Assembly (NCBI GenBank): GCA_031291095.1
Contig: JARLJR010000034.1
Coordinates: 1 to 64,000, forward strand
Length of the DNA stretch: 64,000 nt
Direction: 5' to 3'
Source: Legionella sp.
GTDB lineage: Bacteria > Pseudomonadota > Gammaproteobacteria > Legionellales > Legionellaceae
A model generated the notes under the pieces. That model had not been told where the DNA came from. It did no database searches and was given only the letters and a program-made list of their open reading frames with translations. Shown in pieces: positions 28,800 to 37,084 of this stretch (position 1 is the first letter of the stretch; every line of letters begins with the position of its first letter). A program made the translations under genes and the position numbers.

Positions 28800-30437
28800 C
28801 TACATGTTTTGGGTATTTCCATTAAATGCACCCAATACCTCCTCTAAAGGTTCTCCCACCGCTGCAGAAGGAGCCTTGATCATCAACAAAGAAGATAAGG
28901 TCGTTGCAATATCCGTTGTATAAACTTTACGGAAAATCTGCTGTGTTTTAAAGCTTGGGTGTACAAATAATAAAGGAACATAGCTATCATAATTCCATGG
29001 GCTGCCATGTGAAATCCGATAAATGCCTTTGGCTCCATTCGATTGGTTTGGCGGTTGCACTATATACACATCTCCGGCTCGATCTGGATAATACATCTTA
29101 TTCACTTTTGCGCTGAGCCAATCTTTTTCAATTTGGGTAACGGGAAGGGGGTACGCTTTAAATATCCTGGGTTTCAGCGTTAATTGTTGAGCAAGGTAAT
29201 TGCTTACTTTACGAGGACTTAATTGATGTTTTTTTATTACGTGATGGTTCAGATAAATATAAGGTGGCATTACTAACATGAGGGCTTTTTTAGGGAGCTT
29301 GTAGTGTTTTTTCAGCGCCTTATGAATGAATTGTTCCATCTCTGCAATTTTGATGGGTTGAATTTCAATAATATTATGTGCTTTAAGATAAGTAGGGCCA
29401 TCATTAACGCCATGATCCGCAGTAAGTACAATTAAAGTATTGTTTAATCCAACCTGTTTATCAATCGCCCCAAGAAGGTGCGCTAATGTTTTATCTAACT
29501 CTAATAAATTATCTTCAGCCTCAATACTATTTGGGCCAAATTGATGCCCAATCGCATCAACTCCGGAAAAACTAATGGCTAAATAATCGGTTTGGTTCGC
29601 ACTTAGTCCAAGTTTCTCTTCAGTTAATAATTGTTCTGCAAAATTTGCTGTTAGCTGGTCTGCTCTTGGGGTTTTAGACAGCGCTTTGAAATAGTCTTGA
29701 TCTTCTGCATGCCGAACATGATGTGGAAAGTTCTGCCCAAAAGCCTGGTCTGCTTGTGGGAAGACTGGGGAGTTTGCATTCTGATACTCTGTTTTAGATT
29801 TACTTAAATTCCACTCAAAATTGGGAGATTGGTAGTGCTGGTTCCAATTTTTTACCCAGTGTGGATATTCCTGAGCATAATAGCTACTGGTTACAAACCC
29901 TCCATTGCTTGTATCAAACCAAAAAGCCTTACCTGCGTGTCCCGCAAGCGTTATAGCCGAACGATCTTTAAATGAAACCCCAAAGGCGCGTCCTTTTTTG
30001 GCTAAGATTACTTCATCACTTAATGTTGAGGCGTATAAATTTCTTGGCGAGCGTCCGGGGATATTTGTTTTAGTATGTTGTGTGGGCAATACTTGCGTTT
30101 TTAAATCTTCCATGCAATAAATCATTTGCTTGGATTTTCTGTCAAACCAGTCATTATTGATAATGCCATGCATTGCCGGGTAACTACCAGTTGAAATTGT
30201 GGCATGCCCTGCACAAGTAGTGGTATTCGCATGAGGATGATGCGCATTACTGTAATTGATAGAATGGTTTAATAGGTAATTAAATCCTGAGTCACCGAAT
30301 TGTTGTTGATGCTTATGAATTAAGTCGCCACGTAATTGATCAACTACTATTTGTACAACCAATTTAGGCTGATTAGTTTCAGCATGGGCATTAAAACAAC
30401 TCAAGGCTAATAGAGCAGAGCAAAAATATTTTTTCAT
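28800..30437 (-). CDS. Secreted alkaline-phosphatase-superfamily phosphohydrolase (PafA-like)
   Basis: 545 residues with a signal peptide (cleavage near NAHA-ET). Metal and active-site motifs of the superfamily are present: QIVVDQLRGD near 29, TTTCAGHATISTGSYPAMHG with a Thr nucleophile near 70, the Asp/His pair in DAIGHQFGPN near 290, and LTADHGVND near 340. PafA-type enzymes are calcium-independent periplasmic phosphomonoesterases that release phosphate. GGAGGTG precedes the start. It stands alone. Confidence 0.88.
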   Translation of the reverse strand: MKKYFCSALLALSCFNAHAETNQPKLVVQIVVDQLRGDLIHKHQQQFGDSGFNYLLNHSINYSNAHHPHANTTTCAGHATISTGSYPAMHGIINNDWFDRKSKQMIYCMEDLKTQVLPTQHTKTNIPGRSPRNLYASTLSDEVILAKKGRAFGVSFKDRSAITLAGHAGKAFWFDTSNGGFVTSSYYAQEYPHWVKNWNQHYQSPNFEWNLSKSKTEYQNANSPVFPQADQAFGQNFPHHVRHAEDQDYFKALSKTPRADQLTANFAEQLLTEEKLGLSANQTDYLAISFSGVDAIGHQFGPNSIEAEDNLLELDKTLAHLLGAIDKQVGLNNTLIVLTADHGVNDGPTYLKAHNIIEIQPIKIAEMEQFIHKALKKHYKLPKKALMLVMPPYIYLNHHVIKKHQLSPRKVSNYLAQQLTLKPRIFKAYPLPVTQIEKDWLSAKVNKMYYPDRAGDVYIVQPPNQSNGAKGIYRISHGSPWNYDSYVPLLFVHPSFKTQQIFRKVYTTDIATTLSSLLMIKAPSAAVGEPLEEVLGAFNGNTQNM

Positions 30438-30535
30438 AAGACTACACCTCCATTGGGGAATGTGTAACTTAACTTAATGTACTAGGATAATGCAACCCAA
30501 AGAAGGAGTATGGGCGATCAAAATAGATTAGGTTT

Positions 30536-30565
30536 GATATAAAAAATAACATTATTTTTTATATC
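30536..30565. promoter_or_regulatory. Perfect 30-bp AT-rich inverted repeat
   Basis: GATATAAAAAATAA - CA - TTATTTTTTATATC: two perfect 14-nt arms. It lies in the 282-bp gap between two divergent genes, so it is not in a terminator position for either. It could be an operator or a DNA-bending site for a nucleoid protein. Confidence 0.6.
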
Positions 30566-30613
30566 GGACTCACATTAATTAGTTTAGAATTCATTGACAA
30601 AGGAATTTTTATC

Positions 30614-30630
30614 TATACCTCTAAGGTATA
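30614..30630. promoter_or_regulatory. Operator-like dyad TATACCT-CTA-AGGTATA
   Basis: A perfect 7-bp inverted repeat with a 3-nt centre, about 90 bp before the 30720 start and just after a TTGACA (30594-30599). The layout suggests a regulator site at the promoter of the downstream gene. Found by eye only. Confidence 0.45.
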
Positions 30631-30719
30631 AATCTTAATGAACGCGGTTGCTTTCGACTGTGCATGCTAATTGTGCTTTATAGGCAATGTCTGTGTTGAG
30701 AAGTTTATGGAGGAATGAA

Positions 30720-31559
30720 ATGGCTTTTACATTAGTTAAATATGAATTACTAAGAAAAAATATAATTAGTAGTATTAAGTCGCTGGCAAAGTATTACAGA
30801 TACTTTGACGTAACAGACCTCATTAATGCGTACTTAGTGGACAAAACTGTGGATCCCGCAATATGGAAACAAAAATACAGTGATATTTCCGAAATAAGAC
30901 GTTCTCAAGCGGCTTTTTTATTAACGGTGATTCGTTGTTTGGATGAGCAGATTTCATCTAAACCAGAAGCTTTAGAAAATTGTGAATATTTACTTAATGC
31001 TGCTGCGTGTTATGTCCGCGATATTATTAATCAGTCTTATGATGCTAAGGCTTCCTGGAATAATTATTGGGCATCCTTTGTAACATCAGTCGACAATAGT
31101 AAATTCTATAACCTTTTGGGTTCGGCACTGCTTTTTACCCGTGACAATTTACCTACGAATAATGAAGCATCAACAATGTACACTCATTTAAAGCAATTTA
31201 TTCTGCATCAGACTTATGAAAACCCTAATAATCCCGAACAAGGATATTTAGTTGTTGATAGTCAAAAAGAGTCTCAAGTCGCGAAAACAATTATCTCTTC
31301 CGTAGTATTTTCCATTGAGCGAATAGAAGGATTTATTGTAGAGGACTTTATCGGAGAATTAATTGCTCGTATTGCGACACTAGAACAGAAAGTTATGGAT
31401 TCTGCAAAAAAAGAATGCAAAAGCAAGGCTGAAGTAACCAAGGTAGGGATATTTCGCCCCGAAGTGGCTACTGAAGAAAATAGGCAAAATAAACTTGATG
31501 ATGTGGACCACAATGATCCTGAGAGAGAACACAGCTTATTTGTTTATTGTGTGCAGTAG
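30720..31559 (+). CDS. Hypothetical protein
   Basis: 279 residues from ATG 30720, chosen because GGAGGA stands 6 nt upstream. The protein is mostly helical and soluble, with no signal peptide; a helical region near 215-240 (EDFIGELIARIATLEQKVMDSAKKE) could be a short coiled coil. The tail is charged (DDVDHNDPEREHS). No family is recognised. Its isolated position, regulated-looking upstream region and composition fit a Legionella accessory or effector gene, without proof. Confidence 0.55.
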   Translation: MAFTLVKYELLRKNIISSIKSLAKYYRYFDVTDLINAYLVDKTVDPAIWKQKYSDISEIRRSQAAFLLTVIRCLDEQISSKPEALENCEYLLNAAACYVRDIINQSYDAKASWNNYWASFVTSVDNSKFYNLLGSALLFTRDNLPTNNEASTMYTHLKQFILHQTYENPNNPEQGYLVVDSQKESQVAKTIISSVVFSIERIEGFIVEDFIGELIARIATLEQKVMDSAKKECKSKAEVTKVGIFRPEVATEENRQNKLDDVDHNDPEREHSLFVYCVQ

Positions 31560-31575
31560 GTTAGTTTTCAAAAGC

Positions 31576-31609
31576 TACGTCATCCCATTTTAGTCTTTGG
31601 GATGACGTA
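31576..31609. terminator. Hairpin TACGTCATCCCA...TGGGATGACGTA
   Basis: A perfect 12-bp stem with a 10-nt loop between the convergent 30720 and rhodanese genes. The arms match the ends of the family A elements, so it looks like a minimal internally deleted copy reused as a terminator. Confidence 0.7.
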
Positions 31610-31617
31610 CGCACGAA

Positions 31618-31950
31618 TTATTGCTCTATAGGATAACCAAACATAGCCCATTCCATGATACCGCCGTCTACGGAATAAACTTCTTGGTATCCTAAATCCA
31701 TCAAACACTGGGCAGCATATAAAGAACGTACACCCCCTTTGCAGTGAAGATAAATGGGGTTATTTTTATCCGACATATGTGCTTCAATATTAGAGCTAAT
31801 GCTGTCTTTAGGGATATGAATAGCATTTGGTATGCGTACGGATTGCCATTCCTCTTGTTCACGAACGTCAATTAGGCATAAGTGAGGATTCTGCTCCATT
31901 TTGTTTTTCAACTCATGCACATCAATTGTTTTAATATTAGGGTTTGTCAT
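31618..31950 (-). CDS. Single-domain rhodanese-like protein
   Basis: 110 residues making one rhodanese domain: IDVREQEEW near 26, the CH2A-like RIPNAIHIP near 39, and the active-site loop LHCKGGVRS with Cys near 70. Such proteins carry persulfide sulfur between donors and acceptors. The start overlaps the end of the small membrane-protein gene by 14 bp, so the two are expressed together. Confidence 0.9.
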   Translation of the reverse strand: MTNPNIKTIDVHELKNKMEQNPHLCLIDVREQEEWQSVRIPNAIHIPKDSISSNIEAHMSDKNNPIYLHCKGGVRSLYAAQCLMDLGYQEVYSVDGGIMEWAMFGYPIEQ

Positions 31951-32218
31951 AACGTACTTCTCTTATTGGTGGTCTTGTTAATGTTGAATGATGTAATAAC
32001 CAGTAAATGGTTGCGGTTAATACACCTCCAATTAAAGTTGCAAATGCCCAGGTTGATGCAGATACAAGGACTGTTTTTTGTCCTAGACGATTCATGCTAC
32101 CTGCATCACGAGCAACTGCCCCTGCAAAAACTAAATGCAAGAGGCCATTGATTATCATAATCAGATAAAAAAAAGTTTGGATTTGAGTAGTAAACTGTTT
32201 TGCCAGTTCAGAGATCAC
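31937..32218 (-). CDS. Small inner-membrane protein
   Basis: 93 residues with two hydrophobic helices (about 15-37, FFYLIMIINGLLHLVFAGAVA; about 50-75, LVSASTWAFATLIGGVLTATIYWLL). No family is recognised. The 14-bp overlap with the rhodanese gene supports its being real and suggests a shared role, for example membrane recruitment of the rhodanese. Confidence 0.65.
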   Translation of the reverse strand: MISELAKQFTTQIQTFFYLIMIINGLLHLVFAGAVARDAGSMNRLGQKTVLVSASTWAFATLIGGVLTATIYWLLHHSTLTRPPIREVRYDKP

Positions 32219-32339
32219 TTGGTGCCTTCCTTCTCTATAAAAATCAAGTGCTAATATGATACCAGAAAATGATTCAGATCTTTTATTTCTTTGCTAACCT
32301 CGGTAACATGCGGTGAATAAAAATAATAAGAGAGATAAC

Positions 32340-33635
32340 ATGAACGCTTCTGAAGTCCCTGTTCCTCATTTAACCACAGCTAATCCTGGCCCTTTGCATC
32401 ATGTTGAAAAAATTGTTTTAAATCATGTTGCTGAAATCGAATCTTGGTTTAGAAAACAATGGAAGCAAACGCCTCCCTCGTTAACTTCTTCCGTTGATTT
32501 GCGTCAAGCAGGCTTCAAATTAGCGCCCGTGGATACGAATTTATTTCCGGCCGGTTTTAATAATTTAAATCCCGATTTTCTTCCTTTATGCATTCAGGCA
32601 GCCCAATCTGTTTTAGCTGATTATGTACCTTATTGCACTCGCATTTTATTGCTTCCAGAAAGTCATACGAGAAATAAGTTTTACATGCAAAGCTTGCATG
32701 TACTGCGCACGATTTTTAGCAAAGCGGGCTTTGTCGTACGCATTGGTAGTTTGGATCCGGACCTTAAAGAACCAACAGAAATTACTCTTGAAAGTGGCGA
32801 CACTTTATTAATTGAACCAGTACAAAGACAGGGCGATCGTATTGGTTTATCTGATTTTAATCCCTGCTTTATTATGTTGAATAATGACTTATCCCAAGGA
32901 GTTCCTGAAATATTACAAGGCTTGCAGCAAAAAATCAGGCCTACAGAAAAATTAGGATGGTCCTCACGATTAAAGTCCAGTCATTTTAGTTTTTTTGATG
33001 AAGTAGCAGCTGAATTTTCAGAGTTAGTGGGCATGGATTCTTGGCTAATTAATCCTTATTTTAGTGCTATTGATGGGGTTGATTTTATGGCCCAGGAAGG
33101 CATCGAGCAGCTTGCTAACGAAGTAGATAAGCTGCTTAAATCAATACAAGATAAATATGCTACCTATGGAATCAAAGAAAAGCCATTCGTAGTGATTAAA
33201 GCCGATAATGGCACTTATGGCATGAGTGTGATGATGGTGCATAATGCAGAGCAAGTGCGCCAATTAAATAGAAAGCAACGCACCAAAATGTCAGCCAGTA
33301 AAGGCAGTCAAAAGGTAGAGCGTGTGATCATTCAAGAGGGGGTCTACACCTTTGAAACCATGCCCAATGGGGCTGTTGCTGAACCAGTTGTATATATGAT
33401 CGGACAATTTGTTGTTGGTGGTTTTTATCGAGTACATCAAGAGCGAGGTATTGATGAAAATCTGAATGCCCCTGGAATGCATTTTGAACCATTAGCATTT
33501 GCCCAAGCCTGCAACATACCTTCGGATGAATTGGAAGTTGCCGATTGTCCCAATCGCTTTTATGTGTACGGTGTGATTGCCCGCTTAGCGGCTCTTGCTG
33601 CAGCACGAGAAATTGATGCAATTGGGGGAGAGTAA
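32340..33635 (+). CDS. gshA: Glutamate-cysteine ligase (proteobacterial GshA type)
   Basis: 431 residues from ATG 32340, which follows AAGAGAG; an in-frame GTG at 32313 is an alternative. The protein resembles the GshA family distinct from E. coli GshA, with KPFVVIKADNGTYGMSVMMV near 280 and the MHFEPLAF and NRFYVYGVIARLA segments near the C-terminus. It makes gamma-glutamylcysteine, the first step to glutathione. gshB starts directly after its stop codon. Confidence 0.92.
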   Translation: MNASEVPVPHLTTANPGPLHHVEKIVLNHVAEIESWFRKQWKQTPPSLTSSVDLRQAGFKLAPVDTNLFPAGFNNLNPDFLPLCIQAAQSVLADYVPYCTRILLLPESHTRNKFYMQSLHVLRTIFSKAGFVVRIGSLDPDLKEPTEITLESGDTLLIEPVQRQGDRIGLSDFNPCFIMLNNDLSQGVPEILQGLQQKIRPTEKLGWSSRLKSSHFSFFDEVAAEFSELVGMDSWLINPYFSAIDGVDFMAQEGIEQLANEVDKLLKSIQDKYATYGIKEKPFVVIKADNGTYGMSVMMVHNAEQVRQLNRKQRTKMSASKGSQKVERVIIQEGVYTFETMPNGAVAEPVVYMIGQFVVGGFYRVHQERGIDENLNAPGMHFEPLAFAQACNIPSDELEVADCPNRFYVYGVIARLAALAAAREIDAIGGE

Positions 33636-34586
33636 ATGAGACTAGCTGTATTGATAGATCCCTTAGAGTATTTAAAGCCATACAAAGATACGACCGTTGC
33701 CATGATCAAAAGAGCACAAGAGCTGGGTTGGTCGTGTGTTTATTTTACTCAGCAGGATCTATTTAGCCGTGAAGGGCGTGCTTATGCTCATGTTTATGAG
33801 ATTAGTATTGGGGACGAACATAGCCGTGATTGGGCTCAAACTAATGATTTAGGTGAAAAAGCTTTAGCTGATTTTGATATCATCTTGATGCGTAAGGATC
33901 CTCCTTTTAATACGGAATATATTTATACAACCTACCTCTTAGAGTTGGCTGAGCGTGAAGGGGTTTTGGTCGCAAATAAACCACAAAGTTTACGCGATGC
34001 CAATGAGAAATTTTTTACCTTAAATTTTCCGCAATGCTGCCCAACCACGTTGGTTTCACGTGATATAAAAAAACTACGGTCCTTTTGGGAAACTCATCAA
34101 CAAGTTATTTTTAAACCCGCGGAAGGAATGGGGGGGAGTTCTGTTTTTCATGTGGATGAGCATGGACGAAATTTATCTGTCATTTTAGAGGTACTCACTG
34201 AGAACCAAACCCGAACCATTATAGCGCAGCGTTATATTCCTGAGATTAAGACGGCAGGGGATAAGCGTATATTAGTAATTAACGGCGAACCAGTACCCTA
34301 TGCCTTAGCCCGTATCCCTGCTCAGGGCGAGTTACGTGGAAATTTAGCTGCTGGTGCACGTGGTGAAGTAGTTCCAATTAATGAGCGTGATCGCTGGATT
34401 TGTCAGCAAATTGGCCCTGCATTGAAAGCCAAAGGTTTGTATTTTGTTGGCATCGACGTGATTGGCGATTATTTAACAGAAATTAATGTAACCAGTCCTA
34501 CATGCCTAAGGGAAATTACTGCGGAAACAGGATTGGATATTGCGGGTGATTTCTTGCAAAGTCTTAAGAATATTTGTTTAGGTTAA
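33636..34586 (+). CDS. gshB: Glutathione synthetase
   Basis: 316 residues, full length. ATP-grasp signatures: ILMRKDPPFNTEYI near 88, FKPAEGMGGSSVF near 163, the glycine-rich LAAGARGEVVP near 237, and TEINVTSPTCLREI near 288. It joins glycine to gamma-glutamylcysteine. The ATG abuts the gshA stop with no gap, so the two enzymes of glutathione synthesis are co-translated. Confidence 0.97.
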   Translation: MRLAVLIDPLEYLKPYKDTTVAMIKRAQELGWSCVYFTQQDLFSREGRAYAHVYEISIGDEHSRDWAQTNDLGEKALADFDIILMRKDPPFNTEYIYTTYLLELAEREGVLVANKPQSLRDANEKFFTLNFPQCCPTTLVSRDIKKLRSFWETHQQVIFKPAEGMGGSSVFHVDEHGRNLSVILEVLTENQTRTIIAQRYIPEIKTAGDKRILVINGEPVPYALARIPAQGELRGNLAAGARGEVVPINERDRWICQQIGPALKAKGLYFVGIDVIGDYLTEINVTSPTCLREITAETGLDIAGDFLQSLKNICLG

Positions 34587-34593
34587 GAATTTC

Positions 34594-34621
34594 GTAGGCT
34601 GGGCTTTTCAGCCCAGCCTAC
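34594..34621. terminator. Hairpin GTAGGCTGGGC-TTTTCA-GCCCAGCCTAC
   Basis: A perfect 11-bp GC-rich stem between the convergent gshB and mlaA. It is of the same kind as the hairpin at 27156. There is no T-run, so it may work with read-through or Rho. Confidence 0.75.
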
Positions 34622-34642
34622 CTTAATTCAATGTACGCCTAT

Positions 34643-35413
34643 TTATTCATCCACGTAATCACTGCCCGCATTTGCTGTAGCAGCCGCAGCAGTCTTATCC
34701 GCTTCGATATCATCAACATACAGTTCGCCATTATCCTGCTTAGTACCTGAAATGAGGTAGTTACGGTGTTGTAGATAAGCATCTCGCATGAATGCATATT
34801 TATCTAAAGCTTCATCCATAATGCGGTCGGTAGTCAACAACTGAGCACGCAAATCAACATAACGTAGCGCCAGTAAGCTGTAAACCACAGCATCCTCATT
34901 AATGTACACATAAGGGCTGTACAGGGCAAATTGGAATAACCATCCTGCACCATCACGAATGGTACTTGGGCCCAAGAAGGGCAGAACCAGATAAGGTGAG
35001 TTTCTATCGCCCCATTTCGCTAAGGTGAGGCCTAAATCATTAGAGTGTGGTTGCAGGCCGAATTCTTGGGCTACATCCAAAACACCCCCAACCCCTAGGG
35101 TTGAGTTAATGAGGAAACGCCAAGTATCTCTAATGGCCCACTTGCCTTCAGCTTGTAACACGTCGTTACCCACAGTAGGGATCAGATCTAAGTTACTGTA
35201 AAAATTATTCACGCCTTTACGAACAAAGGCAGGAAGTACCGCTCGGTATACTTTGGCTGATGGTTTTAAAACCACTTTATCAAGTGCCGAATTGAACTTA
35301 TAGACTTTGCGGTTAAATGATTCATAAGGATCCGCGGGGTTTGTTCCTTTGCTTACACAGCCCGCTAATGCAAGGCTTCCTGCCAAACTGATGCTTATTA
35401 ATTTTAATCGCAT
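34643..35413 (-). CDS. mlaA: MlaA (VacJ) outer-membrane lipoprotein
   Basis: 256 residues. A lipoprotein signal ends in the lipobox LAGC (Cys19). The mature protein shows MlaA signatures: DPYESFNRKVYKFN near 28, the NDLGLTLAKWG region near 120, and YLVLPFLGPSTIRDG near 136. MlaA takes mislocalised phospholipids from the outer leaflet of the outer membrane and passes them to MlaC. The rest of the mla system is not in this window. The C-terminus is Ala- and Asp-rich. Confidence 0.95.
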   Translation of the reverse strand: MRLKLISISLAGSLALAGCVSKGTNPADPYESFNRKVYKFNSALDKVVLKPSAKVYRAVLPAFVRKGVNNFYSNLDLIPTVGNDVLQAEGKWAIRDTWRFLINSTLGVGGVLDVAQEFGLQPHSNDLGLTLAKWGDRNSPYLVLPFLGPSTIRDGAGWLFQFALYSPYVYINEDAVVYSLLALRYVDLRAQLLTTDRIMDEALDKYAFMRDAYLQHRNYLISGTKQDNGELYVDDIEADKTAAAATANAGSDYVDE

Positions 35414-35485
35414 GATTTTTATAACTTATTAAACCAACCTAGGAAAGATGTTACACGAGTTTATCGCTCTTGCAAACGAGTAGAT

Positions 35486-35923
35486 TTAAAATTGCATTAA
35501 AAAGGTAACCGGCCCATCATTGCACAAATGAACTTGCATGTTCGCACCAAAACAACCGCTTTGTGTTCCTGGATAGAGTTGTGCCGCACGAGTCAATAAA
35601 TGATCAAATAATTGACGACCAAGTTCGGGAGGAGCAGCACTCGAAAAGCTAGGACGTAATCCTTTTTGAGTATCGGCCATTAAGGTGAATTGGGGTACTA
35701 GTAATAAACCGCCATTAACCTCTTTCAAGCTTAAATTCATCTTGCCCTGAGCATCATCAAATATGCGATAGCTGATGCATTTTTGCAGCATCTTGTCGAT
35801 GGTTTGCAAACTATCATTAGGTTCAAAACCACAGAGTATCATCAGTCCTTGGTTTATTTGCCCCACGGTTTCATTATCAATATCAACGCGAGCTTCGCTG
35901 ACTCGTTGAATTACAATTAGCAT
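35486..35923 (-). CDS. dtd: D-aminoacyl-tRNA deacylase
   Basis: 145 residues, full length. DTD signatures: the N-terminal VIQRVSEARV, GKMNLSL near 60, the QFTLMAD active-site strand near 78, and the cis-Pro motif in NDGPVTFLMQ at the end. The usual SQFTL Thr motif here reads PQFTL. It removes D-amino acids from mischarged tRNA. Its start overlaps the end of the pip-like gene by 7 bp. Confidence 0.93.
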   Translation of the reverse strand: MLIVIQRVSEARVDIDNETVGQINQGLMILCGFEPNDSLQTIDKMLQKCISYRIFDDAQGKMNLSLKEVNGGLLLVPQFTLMADTQKGLRPSFSSAAPPELGRQLFDHLLTRAAQLYPGTQSGCFGANMQVHLCNDGPVTFLMQF

Positions 35924-36879
35924 GCATCAGGCCCTTGTTTGGAAATTTCTTTACTGGCATAAATGAGCGCATCAATAATTCCTGATTCTCGATCCGAATG
36001 GCCGGCATCACGTACAATTCTCAAATTAGATGCGGGGATTGCTTGATGTAATTCATAAGCTGCTGCAAGCGGCGATACGAGGTCAAATCGGCCATGCACG
36101 ATGTAGGTAGGAATATGTCTTATTTTATGGACATTCTCGAGCACCTGATTTTCTTCAATAAAATAGTTATTAGTGATGTAATGCGTTTCAAGTGTTGCCA
36201 GGGCTAAAGCAAAGTGAGGGTCGCTGTATTGATCAATGACATACAAATGAGGTTGTAAGCTACTGCAACGTGCCTCCCAAAGTGCCCAGTTTTTTGCTGC
36301 ACTCATACGGGCTAAATCATTAGCACCTTGCAAGCATTGAGCATAATATTGCGGAATTGCGTCGCGCATATGTTGTGGAACACAACTAATGAATTCTTGC
36401 CAATAATCAGGATAAACCAGACTGGCGCCTTCTTGGTAGAACCAGTCATCATCTTGCCGACGTCCTAAAAAGATTTGGTGTAGTAATAATGTTTTAACTT
36501 GCTGAGGAAATTTTTGTGCATAAAGTAGAGCAAGCAATGAGCCCCAGCCGCCACCAGATAATACAAATTCGGATAAGCCTAAAAAATCTCTAATGGCATC
36601 GATATCATCTAATAATAAAGGAGTTGTATTTTCTTTGGTTTCTAAATGTGGAGTAGAACGGCCACAACCGCGTTGATCAAATAAAATAATGCGGAAGTGT
36701 TGTGGATCAAAAAAACGACGCAGATACCCTTCAGCGGAACAGCCGCCAGGTCCCTGATGCAAAACAATAACTGGGAGTCCTTCAGGATTTCCTGTTTCTT
36801 CGATATACAGTGTATGCAAATCGCTGACTTTCAACTCATGTTGTTTATACGGTTTAATGGCCGGGTAGAGAGAATGCAT
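35917..36879 (-). CDS. pip: Proline-iminopeptidase homologue lacking the catalytic serine
   Basis: 320 residues, full length for an S33 prolyl aminopeptidase (alpha/beta hydrolase). The fold signatures are present: DQRGCGRSTPH near 68, HGRFDLVSP (Asp) and DAGHSDRE (His). The nucleophile elbow GGSWGS, however, reads GGGWGS, with Gly111 (GGC, 36547-36549) where Ser is expected, and the oxyanion segment HGGPGG reads HQGPGG. The reading frame is otherwise intact, so the protein is probably made but cannot work by the standard serine mechanism. It overlaps dtd. Confidence 0.85.
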   Translation of the reverse strand: MHSLYPAIKPYKQHELKVSDLHTLYIEETGNPEGLPVIVLHQGPGGCSAEGYLRRFFDPQHFRIILFDQRGCGRSTPHLETKENTTPLLLDDIDAIRDFLGLSEFVLSGGGWGSLLALLYAQKFPQQVKTLLLHQIFLGRRQDDDWFYQEGASLVYPDYWQEFISCVPQHMRDAIPQYYAQCLQGANDLARMSAAKNWALWEARCSSLQPHLYVIDQYSDPHFALALATLETHYITNNYFIEENQVLENVHKIRHIPTYIVHGRFDLVSPLAAAYELHQAIPASNLRIVRDAGHSDRESGIIDALIYASKEISKQGPDAC

Positions 36880-37084
36880 CTTAATCCTTTAAAGAATCAA
36901 TGGGTTTAATGTCCTTTATTCTGCTCTGGGAACAGTCAGAATGCAAGGGGCTAAGAAAAACATGAAATTTCGCAATCACTGTAGTTTGCGCCCTTGGCCT
37001 AATCTATAAAAGGCAATATTTTTATAGTTTTTATAGACTAAATTGATGATAATACGCCCACAGTTTTTTGTTGGAATATAAAGT

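Noticed and set aside
33328-33681. 117-residue frame opposite gshA/gshB
   Set aside because: Antisense shadow of a well-supported gene pair; Gln/His-rich low-complexity translation.
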